A stretch of DNA of 64,000 bases from Poriferisphaera corsica (GCF_007747445.1 NZ_CP036425.1:1410175-1474174); one strand, 5' to 3'; positions 44,510 to 54,371 are shown, numbered from the stretch's first letter. A program made the numbers and translations. Notes: generated by a model not told the origin, from the letters alone.

Positions 44510-45088
44510 ATGCTCGATATTGCGTTAAAAGAATGGGCAGTCATCACTGATCTGCTGCTATCAGGTGATCAGGTGATTCTGCTTCGTAAGGGTGGGATTC
44601 ATGAGTACGATGGCCCGGGGCGTTTTGCACTGGAAAATGAGCGGTTTGCGCTGTTTCCTGCTTGGGAGCATCAGAAAACTGACTGGGTTAAACCGGAGTA
44701 TCAGGCGCTAGCTGAGGAGTTTGATTCTGAGCCGCAGTCCTTTGATCTTAAAGGTATCGGAACGGTGACGCCGGGGTATATCTGGACGGTGCCGTCACGC
44801 GAAGCGTTTGATTCGTTGGATGATCTACACGCATGGTTACCGCCGCAGATTGATATGCGGTTTAACTATAAGCCAGAGCGGCCTCTCTATCTCATGGCTG
44901 TACGTGCTTATAAGCTGAATACGCCGAAGACGATCACGATGAATGATCATTATTGGGGATGTAAATCGTGGGTTGATTTGGAGTCAGATCATCAAGTTGA
45001 TGATTCATATGAAAATCTGACACCTGCGATTGATGACGATCGATTCGAGTCGATTGTAAAGCGGATTGCTGAAGCGATGAGGGGATGA
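44510..45088 (+). CDS. DUF1802 family protein
   Basis: 192 residues, cytoplasmic. DUF1802 features: ALKEWAVITDLLLSGDQVIL, LRKGGIHE, FALFPAWEHQKTDWVKPEYQ, and the later ERPLYLMAVRAYKL. The family has no known function; in cyanobacteria and planctomycetes it is often a single-domain protein. Start ATG at 44510 with GAGGAG 9 nt upstream. Probably one transcription unit with the preceding gene; terminator at 45108-45134. Confidence 0.8.
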   Translation: MLDIALKEWAVITDLLLSGDQVILLRKGGIHEYDGPGRFALENERFALFPAWEHQKTDWVKPEYQALAEEFDSEPQSFDLKGIGTVTPGYIWTVPSREAFDSLDDLHAWLPPQIDMRFNYKPERPLYLMAVRAYKLNTPKTITMNDHYWGCKSWVDLESDHQVDDSYENLTPAIDDDRFESIVKRIAEAMRG

Positions 45089-45107
45089 ATGATATTAAGG
45101 TAAGATC

Positions 45108-45134
45108 AAAGCGCGGCTTGGCCGTGCTTTTTTT
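45108..45134. terminator. Terminator between convergent genes
   Basis: Arms aaagcgcggc and gccgtgcttt (one mismatch) around ttg, followed on the plus strand by tttt. It ends the DUF1802 unit and overlaps the stop of the convergent glycosyltransferase gene, for which it may also serve. Confidence 0.8.
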
Positions 45135-46764
45135 ATGACGCCGTTTGGGCCATGCTTAGTCGGCTGCTTCGCCATGCCTGGATGTGCCACCACAAACTTG
45201 TGAGCCCGACATACCAGTAGCCGGCTGCGAAGAGAATAAGAAATGGCAGGCTGACAACCGTGCGGCTATGAATCATCGACAGGCGGATACACTCAAGAAG
45301 ATACACGCCCATTGCAATCTCTAATAGGCAGATAGATAGTTTTTGCGTTGGGATCGCGATGACGCCGAATCGTTTTTTGTTTGTTTGCGGTGGGGATATG
45401 TGGGTGTGGGAGGTGGGTGGTGATATGGGTGCTGAGGAGGGGGATAGAGGAGGGGATTGGACGTTGTATTTGGGGGTTCGGACGAATGCGCTGTCATGCC
45501 CGATGAGGGCTTCGAGAACAGCGATTGCGTTATTAACCGCGATACCGATGCCGATGGCCATGAGCATTGGGATTAGTGCAAGTGTTGAGAGTAGTCCGCG
45601 TTTTTGAACGCGCTGACTGATGACGTAGAAGAAGCCGCCAGATACTGTGCCAAGCGCAAAGAAGGTCATGCCAAGCAATATCCCGGTAAGCCGACCGCTG
45701 CCTGTTGTGTTCAGGTTGACGTAAATTGCAGGGTAGAAGAGCAGGGCAAGTAGCGTGACGTAAAGATATACCATCGGAGCGGTCAGATGAAAGAACGCTT
45801 CGATTTTGATGCGCAGATCGATATTTGATGTGAAGATGCGGGGAAGCAGTTTTTTCGCGGTTTGGATGGATCCCTTTGTCCAGCGATGTTGCTGGCTCTT
45901 GAATGAGTTGATCTCGGGAGGCAATTCAGCGGGGCAATCCAGCCATGGCAAAAACAGAAAATCCCATCCAGCTAACTGGGCACGGTACGAGAGATCGACA
46001 TCCTCAGTTAATGTGTCGTGCTGCCAGCCGCCTCCCGCCTCGATTGCTTCACGACGCCAGATGCCCGCGGTGCCATTGAAATTGATCCAGGCGCCAGAAC
46101 GGTTGCGTGCGGTATGCTCGATGACAAAGTGGCCATCAAGGAAAATGGCTTGTCCCTTAGTGAGCAACGAATCATCACGGTTCAGATGGCCCCATTTACA
46201 CTGCACCATGCCAAGTGTTGGATTGGTGAAGTAATGCACTGTTTTCCGTAAAAAATCGCGAGGTGGCACAAAATCCGCATCGAAGATCGCAATCAAATCC
46301 CCCTTTACACTCGTCATCCCCGCTTCAAGTGCGCCAGCCTTAAACCCCACCCGATCAATCCGGTGTAGGTATTCAATGTCTATCCCACGATTAGCCCAGT
46401 ATTTGCATCTGGCTTCAGCGATTTCGCGTGAACTATCGGTTGAATCGTCTAAAACCTGGATTTGTAATCTATCGCTCGGATAGTCAATCTCGCAGGCGGC
46501 ATCGATGATCCGCTCAGCCACCATTTCTTCATTGAACATGGGCAATTGCACGGTCACGCGTGGCAGCTTCTCAAACCGCTCGCCAGGTCGCTTGGATTGA
46601 CGTAAGTGTTTGCGAAAAAGAAACACCAGCCAATAACGATGCAGGCCGTACATGGATATGATACTGATCAGTCCGATGTAACCGGCTGTCAGCAACCAGC
46701 CAGTGGCCTCCCAAAGTGTTCCAGATTCTTGCCCTAACAGCATCATCAACGCGCACCCTGACAT
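45133..46764 (-). CDS. Membrane glycosyltransferase, family 2 (cellulose synthase-like)
   Basis: 543 residues. Processive GT2 motifs: VQLPMFNEE, VLDDSTD, FDADFVPPRDF (DxD for the nucleotide-sugar), TEDVDLSYR (catalytic Asp region) and QQHRWTKGSIQ (the QxxRW motif of processive synthases). One membrane segment lies before the catalytic domain, and at least three after it (VYLYVTLLALLFYPAIYV; GILLGMTFFALGTVSGGFFY; LLSTLALIPMLMAIGIGIAV), with a variable Pro/Ser-rich loop. It resembles the CESA-like group making beta-glucan or mannan. The polymer cannot be told; the deacetylases at 653-2467 are too far away to be linked. Start ATG at 46764 or the ATG-ATG pair 18 bases on, which has AGGG in front. 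Confidence 0.88.
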   Translation of the reverse strand: MSGCALMMLLGQESGTLWEATGWLLTAGYIGLISIISMYGLHRYWLVFLFRKHLRQSKRPGERFEKLPRVTVQLPMFNEEMVAERIIDAACEIDYPSDRLQIQVLDDSTDSSREIAEARCKYWANRGIDIEYLHRIDRVGFKAGALEAGMTSVKGDLIAIFDADFVPPRDFLRKTVHYFTNPTLGMVQCKWGHLNRDDSLLTKGQAIFLDGHFVIEHTARNRSGAWINFNGTAGIWRREAIEAGGGWQHDTLTEDVDLSYRAQLAGWDFLFLPWLDCPAELPPEINSFKSQQHRWTKGSIQTAKKLLPRIFTSNIDLRIKIEAFFHLTAPMVYLYVTLLALLFYPAIYVNLNTTGSGRLTGILLGMTFFALGTVSGGFFYVISQRVQKRGLLSTLALIPMLMAIGIGIAVNNAIAVLEALIGHDSAFVRTPKYNVQSPPLSPSSAPISPPTSHTHISPPQTNKKRFGVIAIPTQKLSICLLEIAMGVYLLECIRLSMIHSRTVVSLPFLILFAAGYWYVGLTSLWWHIQAWRSSRLSMAQTAS

Positions 46765-47586
46765 GTGATTCTAAAATATTCTGTTCGCATACGCAGATTC
46801 ATTTGTCCCTCTCCCGAGCAATCGCGTAACGGTAAAAAAACATCAGATGTTGCCTGCAGCAACAACTCAGGCATCTTACGCTTCTTCATATTTAGGAATC
46901 ATGAACCAAACACAACAACGCCCGCTACTAACACAAGTAGCTAACACAGGCTGCGTGTTTCGTATGATCAAAACACACTTCGAGGCCCCGCGGCAAACGA
47001 ATCATACTTAATTATCATCGTCGCACTTAATGGATAACCACAATAGGGGATTCGCCTCGACATCAAACCAACCGCCCTCACTGACGATTTATTGCACTCA
47101 CTGCAGTTTGCATGCGATGCTCAGTTTCATCAATGTACGCTCCGCAAAATCGATGAACTCGGCGGCAATCGCTTGGTCAGTCAACTGATCAGCAAAAACA
47201 GCATTCCATCATAAAGATGAATTGCTGCATCTTTTTATGCTCCTCGTCTTCACCTGGCAATAACAAAGACCCATAGCAAATCGTGTGAACGATATTCACT
47301 TCGCCCTTTTTAGTCTTGCCTGACTATATAACTTCCTTTAGTGAGACCATCGCGCAGTCCGATAAACACTAAATCGCGGCCCATTGGAGAAATAACCCCC
47401 ACATGTCCCGATAAAAGACTAGCACATGCGTGCAGATTGCGTGTTTTATCGCACATAACACATAGAAGTGAATTGTGTGAAACACCGAAATCGTGAACTC
47501 GACGTCATTTATCCACGATTTTCACCTTTTAGGTATACGCAATCGGCAAATACGACCTCAGCCTACCGTGCTGGAAGGAGCCGACG
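46765..47586. other. Long spacer with an orphan frame and a terminator
   Basis: About 820 bases between divergent genes. At 47047-47214 there is an open frame of 55 codons (reading DDLLHSLQFACDAQFHQ in its middle) without an ATG start, closed upstream by TAG at 47044 and followed at once by a good terminator (47213-47236). This could be the tail of a decayed gene or a short non-coding transcript. The rest has no recognisable gene; a tatataac-like -10 lies near 47325. Confidence 0.4.
47213..47236 (+). terminator. Terminator after the orphan frame
   Basis: Arms aaagatg and catcttt around aattgctg, followed by tt. It overlaps the TAA of the frame at 47047-47214, and no other plus-strand gene lies close upstream. 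Confidence 0.6.
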
Positions 47587-48852
47587 ATGAAACGACTCAC
47601 ATCACTTGCCGCTTTACTTGCTGCATCAGCCACACTGATTGCTGGATGCACACAATCTTACAATGGCGGCCTCGGGTTCACTGATTCATTGACCTCTCCA
47701 CTTGAAGTGCGTGAGTACCAAAAGCTGAAAAAAGAGCAAGCTACACAACTTCAATCTGGCCGCATGACTCAGAAGCGTGCGGGCCGCGTTGACTTCGGCG
47801 ATTCAACGATCGCTCCGACCGATCGTGGCATGATCTATAACACCGCATCCACCAGTGTCGATCAGCTCGGCATGTACGGTCAGATTGATGCATCGCAATC
47901 CCACTCGGCGATCAGCCCGATGGACGCTGGCGGCAACGCATCCAAGATCACGAATACCGAAGAAGGCGGCGACTTTGATCCTGAAATCAACCGTTCAGGG
48001 CAATGGATGGTCTACTCATCCACACGCCATCGCCAGACCGCAGATATCTACAAAAAACGCCTCGGCTCAGCATCTCTCATTCAGCTCACCAATGACCCAG
48101 CGGAAGATCGCATGCCGACTTTTTCGCCTGATGGCAAGCTGATTGCTTTCTCATCAAACCGCTCTGGTAATTGGGACATTTACATCATGGACTCAGACGG
48201 CGGCCCCGCTCGCCAACTCACCAGCAGCAACGATCTCGACGAGATTCATCCATCATTCTCGCCAGATGGTTCGAAATTGGTCTACTGCACCTTCGGCGGC
48301 CCATCGGGACAGATGGAAATGGTCGTCATCGATATCAACAGCCCAACAACCAAACGTTTTATTGGCTACGGAACACTCCCAGCTTGGTCGCCTTCCGACA
48401 ATACCATCCTTTTCCAGCGAGCCCGTGAACGCGGTACCCGTTGGTACTCCATTTGGTCGGTCACACTGCTGGAAAACGGCAACGTCACACCACCAACTGA
48501 GCTGGTTTCTTCAGCCAACGCTGCGGCCATCACCCCAAACTGGTCGCCTGACGGTAAGTACATTGTTTTTTGCACTGTTATCGACCCAGAGTCCGATGAT
48601 TATCAGAGAATGACCAAGGCAGATGTTTGGGTCATGAATGCCGACGGCTCCGGTCGTGCCAGAGTCACCGCCGGCCCATATGCTCACCAACAGCCAGCCT
48701 GGTCCGCGGACGGTTCAATCCTCTTCGTATCAGACCGTGCTGGTGAAGAAGCGAAAAACATCTGGTCACTGAGACCAGACCGTGCACTCAGGCTTGCCTC
48801 GCCAGGCAACAATAACCTGAACGCACCTTCAGTCATGGTCCCGACACAGTAA
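47587..48852 (+). CDS. TolB-like WD40 (PD40) beta-propeller lipoprotein
   Basis: 421 residues. Signal with lipobox LIAGC (Cys21). Repeats of the PD40/TolB blade motif are easy to see: SPDGKLIAFSSNRSGNWDIY, SPDGSKLVYCTFGG, SPSDNTILFQRARERG, SPDGKYIVFCTVID and SADGSILFVSDRAG. It thus forms a six-bladed propeller in the periplasm, anchored by lipid. TolB proper works with Pal in outer-membrane maintenance but is not a lipoprotein and has an extra N-terminal domain, so this is a TolB-like protein and not a certain TolB. AAGGAG 9 nt before the ATG. Confidence 0.85.
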   Translation: MKRLTSLAALLAASATLIAGCTQSYNGGLGFTDSLTSPLEVREYQKLKKEQATQLQSGRMTQKRAGRVDFGDSTIAPTDRGMIYNTASTSVDQLGMYGQIDASQSHSAISPMDAGGNASKITNTEEGGDFDPEINRSGQWMVYSSTRHRQTADIYKKRLGSASLIQLTNDPAEDRMPTFSPDGKLIAFSSNRSGNWDIYIMDSDGGPARQLTSSNDLDEIHPSFSPDGSKLVYCTFGGPSGQMEMVVIDINSPTTKRFIGYGTLPAWSPSDNTILFQRARERGTRWYSIWSVTLLENGNVTPPTELVSSANAAAITPNWSPDGKYIVFCTVIDPESDDYQRMTKADVWVMNADGSGRARVTAGPYAHQQPAWSADGSILFVSDRAGEEAKNIWSLRPDRALRLASPGNNNLNAPSVMVPTQ

Positions 48853-49006
48853 TTAATCTGGGCCTGACTTGAAGTTTTCAGATTTTTTTCCAACAGCCGT
48901 GTTTCGTGAATGGATTTCACCCTCGGCTTAGGAAAATCGGGTCCAGAACATGAAGACTTACTCGCATCAGCGGAGGCTGATGCCTAATAACCCCAGGCAG
49001 GATGCC

Positions 49007-49828
49007 ATGACAAGTAAACAGGTCATGTTGATACTCGCGGCCACCCTTTTGCTGCAGGTACTCGCAGGATGCACGCTCTTTCAATCTGAAAAGATTGATC
49101 CCATGGATGTGCAATCCACCGGTATCTACCCACGCAGACAACTCTGGGCTGTCGTGCCACTCCGCAATGAATCAGGCTCTGCCCTCGATCCAGACCGTGG
49201 TGCACGTATCGCCGACACACTCGCAGGAAGACTCGAGACCCAGCCGGGGATTGATGTTTTGCCGGTAAACCGTGTGTTGGCCGCGATGGAATCTCTGCAG
49301 ATGACAGAGATCACCACCCCCGCCGAGGCGCTGACACTCAGGCATGTGCTTGAAGTAGATGCCCTTGTCGTTGGCACCATTAGCGCGTTTGATGCTTATG
49401 ATCCACCAAAACTGGGTCTTGGGATTGAACTCTACGTTGATGATAATTTGCCTTGGTTCCGTGGTGTGGGCGATCTTTCCACTTTGCAGCAATCCAGTAC
49501 GGACACACTTTCGCGTCCGGTTGGATCGAATAATTCCGCCTATCAGCAGAATAGATCACATCAGCCGCTCACAGTAGCCGTCGGATATTTCGACGCAGCT
49601 GAGCCCGGCACGCGTGATCTACTCAAGCAATACGCCAAAGACCGCGGGGTGAAGCCCAGCGATAAAAACAATTGGCGTCTGTATCGCATCAACATGGATC
49701 TGTATACCGAATTTGTAGCCCACATTGTGAGCGACCGGTTGATGCAGTCTGAGACGCTTCGTCTCAATCCGCCACCGCCGCTCGCACCGTCACACGTTGA
49801 CGAAGATATAGACCCCGAATTCTTCTGA
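49007..49828 (+). CDS. Envelope lipoprotein, unknown family
   Basis: 273 residues from the ATG at 49007, which has AGGA 5 nt upstream; an ATG 19 codons earlier would put a basic stretch before the signal. Lipobox VLAGC (Cys22). The next part, LWAVVPLRNESGSALDPDRG, ARIADTLAGRLETQPGIDVL, PVNRVLAAMESL, followed by VDALVVGTISAFDAYDPPKL, has the layout of the CsgG/LpoB/TolB-N type domain that reads out a summed list of periplasmic factors, but I cannot name the family. Forms a likely unit with the TolB-like gene before it. Confidence 0.7.
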   Translation: MTSKQVMLILAATLLLQVLAGCTLFQSEKIDPMDVQSTGIYPRRQLWAVVPLRNESGSALDPDRGARIADTLAGRLETQPGIDVLPVNRVLAAMESLQMTEITTPAEALTLRHVLEVDALVVGTISAFDAYDPPKLGLGIELYVDDNLPWFRGVGDLSTLQQSSTDTLSRPVGSNNSAYQQNRSHQPLTVAVGYFDAAEPGTRDLLKQYAKDRGVKPSDKNNWRLYRINMDLYTEFVAHIVSDRLMQSETLRLNPPPPLAPSHVDEDIDPEFF

Positions 49829-49863
49829 TCCGGTTCACGCCGGCAGAAGCCGGAGCGAACCGA

Positions 49864-50154
49864 ATGTCCGATTCATTCAAAATTTCACACGATGACTTTG
49901 ACGAAAATTGTATGTTCGAACTTCGTGATACCGATCACGGTAATGAGTTCGAGCTTATTTTCGTTAAGCACGGCACACGGTATACATTCCGTTGCCGGCA
50001 CGGACAGGAAGCCGAATTGCTCGGCGAGCTGGCCGATCATGTCCGTGATCCCGATAACAAGCTCGATTGGTTCGATGCGGCGGTGATATCACATCAGATG
50101 GGGCTCAAACTTAAAGAGCGGCTTGGGCAGATGGTAAAACGGAAAACAGGTTGA
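49864..50154 (+). CDS. Small conserved-looking soluble protein
   Basis: 96 residues, not recognised. Mixed alpha/beta, acidic start (SDSFKISHDDFDENCMFELR), a beta-rich centre (GNEFELIFVKHGTRYTFRCR) and a helical end (GLKLKERLGQMVKRK). It lies 35 bases after the lipoprotein gene, on the same strand, with GGAG in front of the ATG. Its regular codon use supports it as a real gene. Confidence 0.65.
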   Translation: MSDSFKISHDDFDENCMFELRDTDHGNEFELIFVKHGTRYTFRCRHGQEAELLGELADHVRDPDNKLDWFDAAVISHQMGLKLKERLGQMVKRKTG

Positions 50155-50312
50155 TAAAAACACTTATCAAGCAAGAATATTCAAGATTTAGTAAGCGCAG
50201 ATTCGAGCGTAGTTAATACGCAACAAAGGCGTGAAGTAGACAATCAAAGGACTGTCAGCTCGTCAGGGGCCCGCGGGTATTGGCGAAACAGCGTTTATGA
50301 GGAACCATAGTT

Positions 50313-51290
50313 ATGTCAGGTGAAATCGCATTAATTGAGCAGTTCGTATCATACCTGCGGAATGAGCGGCACTTCAGCCCTTACACCGCAAGATGTTACG
50401 GCGCTGACCTCCGTCAGTACGCGGAGTACATCGCTACGACTCGCACCAGTGGGGAAAATGAGCAGCAGGACGCAACCGAGATGACCACAGACGAGATCGG
50501 GCAGCGCATGCTGACCGGTGACGCCATGCTCATCCGAGGCTTCCTCACGCATCTGGATCATTTCGGTTACTCACCCGCGACAACCGCTCGTAAGATTGCG
50601 ACCCTTCGCAGTTTCTACAAGTGGATGCTCAAGCGTGAGATGATCGAGAGCAATCCGATGATGCTCATCCGTACCCCGAAGCAAACCAAACGTCTGCCCA
50701 AGGCGATTTCGGTCGATCAGGTTGAGAAGCTTCTCGCTGCTCCTGACAACCGTGACACACTGGGCGCCCGTGACCGCGCGATCCTCGAAACCCTTTATTC
50801 CACAGGGGTTAGAGTGAGCGAATTGGTCGACTTAAACCGTTCTGATCTTGACTATGCATCGCAGACATTGCATGTGCGTGGTAAGGGTAAGAAGGAACGC
50901 ATCGTGCCGTTGGGCTCGCATGCGATGGCGGCGATCCGTCATTACTTGACGCTGCTTGAGCCAGATCCCCGCTTTACGCATCTGCGTCAGCAGTCGATGG
51001 TGGAGACGATTGTGCCGTTGTTTGTGAACAAGAACGGTGGTCGTCTGTCGAGCCGCTCGGTGCGTCGTAAGCTCGATAAGTACCTGAAAGAATCAGGTTT
51101 GGATCTGACGATCAGCCCGCACACACTGCGTCACAGCTTTGCAACGCACTTGCTGGACAACGGTGCGGATCTCCGCAGTGTTCAGGAACTGCTTGGGCAT
51201 CAGTCACTTAGCACGACACAGATTTATACTCATCTATCATCGATGCGTATGCGTAGTGCTTATGACGAAGCTCATCCACGAGCAAGTTAG
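50313..51290 (+). CDS. xerD: Tyrosine recombinase XerC/XerD
   Basis: 325 residues. N-terminal SAM-like DNA-binding domain (FVSYLRNERHFSPYTARCYG), with an acidic insert (residues 45-70) not found in most Xer proteins. The catalytic set is complete: Arg167 (STGVRVSELVDL), Lys in the beta-hairpin (GKGKKERIVPLG), His270 and Arg273 (HTLRHSFATHLLDNG), the later His (LGHQSLSTTQ) and the Tyr nucleophile (IYTHL). The role is chromosome dimer resolution at dif. XerC and XerD are hard to tell apart; no other Xer gene is in the window. No sign of an integron or phage context. Confidence 0.88.
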   Translation: MSGEIALIEQFVSYLRNERHFSPYTARCYGADLRQYAEYIATTRTSGENEQQDATEMTTDEIGQRMLTGDAMLIRGFLTHLDHFGYSPATTARKIATLRSFYKWMLKREMIESNPMMLIRTPKQTKRLPKAISVDQVEKLLAAPDNRDTLGARDRAILETLYSTGVRVSELVDLNRSDLDYASQTLHVRGKGKKERIVPLGSHAMAAIRHYLTLLEPDPRFTHLRQQSMVETIVPLFVNKNGGRLSSRSVRRKLDKYLKESGLDLTISPHTLRHSFATHLLDNGADLRSVQELLGHQSLSTTQIYTHLSSMRMRSAYDEAHPRAS

Positions 51291-51381
51291 TCAAACGGTT
51301 TGTGTTGGGGTCTAATCGCAGATTAGATGACGCGACATGAGGCGGTTGGATTCCTCATACGCGAATAATGATACTGACGAT

Positions 51382-51413
51382 CGGCTCCTTCCTTTAAGGA
51401 AGGAGCCGTTTTT
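51382..51413 (+). terminator. Terminator after the xer gene
   Basis: Arms cggctccttcctt and aaggaaggagccg are exact reverse complements around one base and are followed by ttttt, a textbook rho-independent terminator. Confidence 0.9.
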
Positions 51414-51675
51414 GTGCGCGCGTTTGGTTGTGTGCTCATGTGCGCGCGAATAGCAATTTGAGTGGGACATATTTGTTAAATCGTTTACTAATTAAAAGTT
51501 GCGAATTTATGGAGTATAAGATGTGTCAAAATGACAGTGGCCAGAAATGATCAGGAATGAAGCGGTTTTAGCTAAAAACGGTTCGTTTGGGTTGCGTTTT
51601 TGAAAGAAATGGGTGAGAAAAATGAACCACAAAAAAACGGTGCGCGGTCAGGCTTTCAGATGCATGGGATAAAAA

Positions 51676-51714
51676 CAGTGGACTAATCAATGATTAGTCC
51701 ACTGTTGGTTTTTT
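51676..51714. terminator. Bidirectional terminator before the pirin stop
   Basis: Arms cagtggactaatca and tgattagtccactg are exact reverse complements around one base; ttggtttttt follows on the plus strand and, on the minus strand, a run of five T. It can end transcription from both the plus side and the minus-strand pirin gene 160 bases away. Confidence 0.85.
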
Positions 51715-51876
51715 GGGAAATGGTTGAGGTGTTTTGAAGGTTGAGGTTGGCCTCAGTGCGTTTCGCGAAAATATCTGGAGCGTTGATCACGAGGTTGTTT
51801 CGTAAAGGTAGCGACTATACGAATTGGCTGATGTGCTCTGAATATTCGGATGTTTCAGCGAGTCTCGCAACTAGCT

Positions 51877-52650
51877 TTAGTCGAGATCGAAGTGGAGGAG
51901 TTGAGTGTTCGGGGCGGTGGAGGTGAGTGTGAACTGGGTAGGGGTGGAGAGTGCGAGTGCGTCGCCGGCGCTTAGGGTAATGAAGTTGGGGGCTGCAACA
52001 GAGGTAGATGAGGAGGATGATGGGTGTGGGGGGGATGGGGTGAGTGTGATTGAGCCGGTGTTGATGTGGAGGTATGTGTGCCGGGAGGGTTGGTTGATGA
52101 GAGGAATGCTGTGGCCGGGGGTGAGGTCGGTGATGTAGAGGTTGAGGTCTTGGTTGATGGTGAGTGTGTCGGATGAGGGGGTTGTGGTGATGAGTGGGAG
52201 CCAATGGTCTTGGCGTGATTCTTGGGAGAAGTGTTTTTGTTGGTATGCGGGGGTGAGGTTGAGTTTATTGGGGGTGACCCAGATTTGGAGGAAGTGGGCG
52301 GGATCGGTTTTTGAGGGGTTGAATTCGCTGTGTCTGATGCCTTGACCTGCGGTCATGATCTGGAGATCGCCGGGGGCGATGATGTGGTGTTGGTGGGTGG
52401 AGTCGGCGTGCTCGAGTTGGCCTTGGAGAACCCATGAGATGATTTCCATGTTGGCGTGAGGATGTTCGCCGAAGCCTTGATCGGGTGAGACGATGTCTTC
52501 GTTGAGGACGCGGAGTGCGCGGAAGTTATTGCGTTTTGCGTTTTGGTAGTGGCCGAAGGAGAAGGCGTGATGGCTCTGAAGCCAATCGATTTGTGTGATG
52601 CCTCGTGTGCCGGCCCTTCGGATGTCGAGTTGTGCTGTCAGGTCTTTCAT
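51877..52650 (-). CDS. Pirin family bicupin protein
   Basis: 257 residues. The N-terminal cupin has the pirin signature FGEHPHANMEIISWVLQG, in which the two His and the Glu are metal ligands together with the His in GIRHSEFNPS. The C-terminal cupin is shorter and lacks a clear metal set (LYITDLTPGHSIPL), as in YhaK-like quercetin 2,3-dioxygenases. The physiological substrate is unknown. No partner gene nearby; the DNA on the coding strand is C-rich, the complement of the very G-rich plus strand. Confidence 0.88.
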   Translation of the reverse strand: MKDLTAQLDIRRAGTRGITQIDWLQSHHAFSFGHYQNAKRNNFRALRVLNEDIVSPDQGFGEHPHANMEIISWVLQGQLEHADSTHQHHIIAPGDLQIMTAGQGIRHSEFNPSKTDPAHFLQIWVTPNKLNLTPAYQQKHFSQESRQDHWLPLITTTPSSDTLTINQDLNLYITDLTPGHSIPLINQPSRHTYLHINTGSITLTPSPPHPSSSSSTSVAAPNFITLSAGDALALSTPTQFTLTSTAPNTQLLHFDLD

Positions 52651-52817
52651 GGTTCTGTTCCTTTGGATAGGTAACAGCCAAGTTGGCGGGAGTATTTCAA
52701 GGAGTTTTGCGGGGTATCGGTTGGAACGATGGGGTGGATGAAATTTATGAGGGGTGATTTCGTCTATTGATATGATGGTGGGGCATAATCTTGGAGCTAT
52801 TTGCGTGAGGTAAGCTG

Positions 52818-54233
52818 ATGCGGAAGATTGAAATCGTAATGGATGAATGCGAGAGAGAAGTGGTGGAGGTTGATGTGGTTGACGGGGATGATGTGGTTAG
52901 TTGGGTGAGCAAGTCTATGCGCCAATTAGATCGAGGCGAGGGGGTAGGCAGGGGGATAAGTGGGGGGGGGGTGGCGGATGGTGTTGATGAGTTTGGGGAT
53001 GGGGATTGTTTGGCCGAGGTAGGTGACGAGGCGGGCAGGGGAGATGAGTTGGTGGATGGTGGGGCTGCTGCATGTGCTTGGCTGGGCGGTCAGTGTGATT
53101 GGGTATGGGGTGTGGCGCGGTTTTGATTTGGATGTGATGAAGGGGGATATGGGTTGGCAGTGGTATGGGTGGAATGGTTTAGTGGGGATGTGGGCGGCGA
53201 TCGAGGCGGGGTGGCTGTTTGGGATTGTGGTGATGAGTGGTTGGGGGGCGCGGCCTTGGGAAGGTTTTGGTGAGAGTGTGCGGCGGGGGTTGAAGCGGGG
53301 GCTGAGTGTGACGGTGTTTGGTGGTGTGATTTTGGGGTTTGTTGCGGTGGGTGTGGAATGTGTGCATGTCATTTTTGATACGGCGAATGTCGGGTATGGT
53401 GATCCGGCTGGGTTGTATATGATTGCAGTTTTTGGTGTGTTTGTTGTGGGGTGCTGGGTTTGGCCGGGACTGGTTTTGGTGTGGGCGATGGGTGTGGGGA
53501 GTAAGGGATGGGACTGGCAGACGGGCGAGGGGATGCGCGAGTTGTGGCCGCTGCGTTGTGAGGGGGAGGAAGGGAAATGTGGTTATCAGTTGGTGAATTT
53601 GAAACGTGGTACGAGTTGTCCTGAGTGTGGGTTGGCTGTGAAGGGGAGTGTTGAGAAGAAGTGTGAGCGGTACGCGGAGATGGATGGCGGGGTGTTTTGG
53701 TGGGAGGATGGATGTGGGTTTGCCGCGGGTTTGGAAGACGGGGAAGATTGTTAGTGCGATGATCGTTGGGTTGTTGGTTAGGGTGGTGAGTGCGTATGTG
53801 ATGGGTGGTATTGTGATGTTGGCGACGTGGTCGCCGTATTCGAATGGATCGGAGTTTTGGGTTGGTGTTGTGATATTGCCGACGATGATGACGGTTGCGT
53901 GGAGCGTGGAGCGTGGTGTGTTGGATGAGTTATGGGGCGATGCAGGGGTTGTCGTTTTTGCTGGGAATGTTGATTGCGATGGGTGGTGGGGGGAACAGGT
54001 TGTATGCGCTGCAGCGGCTGTTGTGTGAGCAGGCGTGGGTGGGCGTGTTTGGGACGCTGTTGGGTTTGTTGGTGGTGATCATTTCACTTTTGGTGATGCA
54101 GATCGCCAGCGGGGGCGGTGGTGCGTTGATGGCGGCGGCGGTGATGAGCTTGAGCGGGCTGTTTTTTGTGTGGCTTGGTGTGGTGTTTTTGGTGTTGCAG
54201 GTGATGGGGGTGAAGGGTGTGAGGGGGGGATGA
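52818..54233 (+). pseudogene. Decayed paralogue of the zinc-ribbon membrane protein
   Basis: The whole stretch can be aligned in pieces with the intact gene that follows (54372-56036), but needs several repairs. Frame 1 starts at ATG 52818 with GAGGT in front (MRKIEIVMDECERE, DDVVSWVSKSMRQLD). A ten-G run at 52962-52971 marks a shift to the next frame (WRMVLMSLGMGIVWPR), where TAG at 53020-53022 replaces the Trp of WPRW. The reading goes on from 53023 (GLLHVLGWAVSVIGYGVWRG; zinc ribbon ending GTSCPECGL), then moves to another frame near 53700 (MDVGLPRVWKTGKIVSAMIV) and again near 53920 (GLSFLLGMLIAMGGGGNRLY) up to 54233. Thus three frameshifts and one nonsense codon. Confidence 0.8.
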
Positions 54234-54371
54234 GGGGGGATGGGCATTTGGTTTTGTGTTGAGGTTGTGGGGTCCGGGATCAGGTGTGATCCCGGCTGAT
54301 GGGGAGAGGGGGTGTTGAGGGGGGATGTTGTGGGGGTGGGCTTAGCGTTTGGGGGGAGGTATGATGGGGGG

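Larger units (their letters stand above)
51291..51876. other. Spacer with two strong terminators
   Basis: About 590 bases between the convergent xer and pirin genes. It holds the hairpins at 51382-51413 and 51676-51714; the 260 bases between them are AT-rich and hold nothing I recognise. Confidence 0.6.

Noticed and set aside
50313-51290. Integron integrase or phage integrase
   Set aside because: No att-like repeats, cassette array or phage genes nearby; length and motifs fit a housekeeping Xer recombinase.
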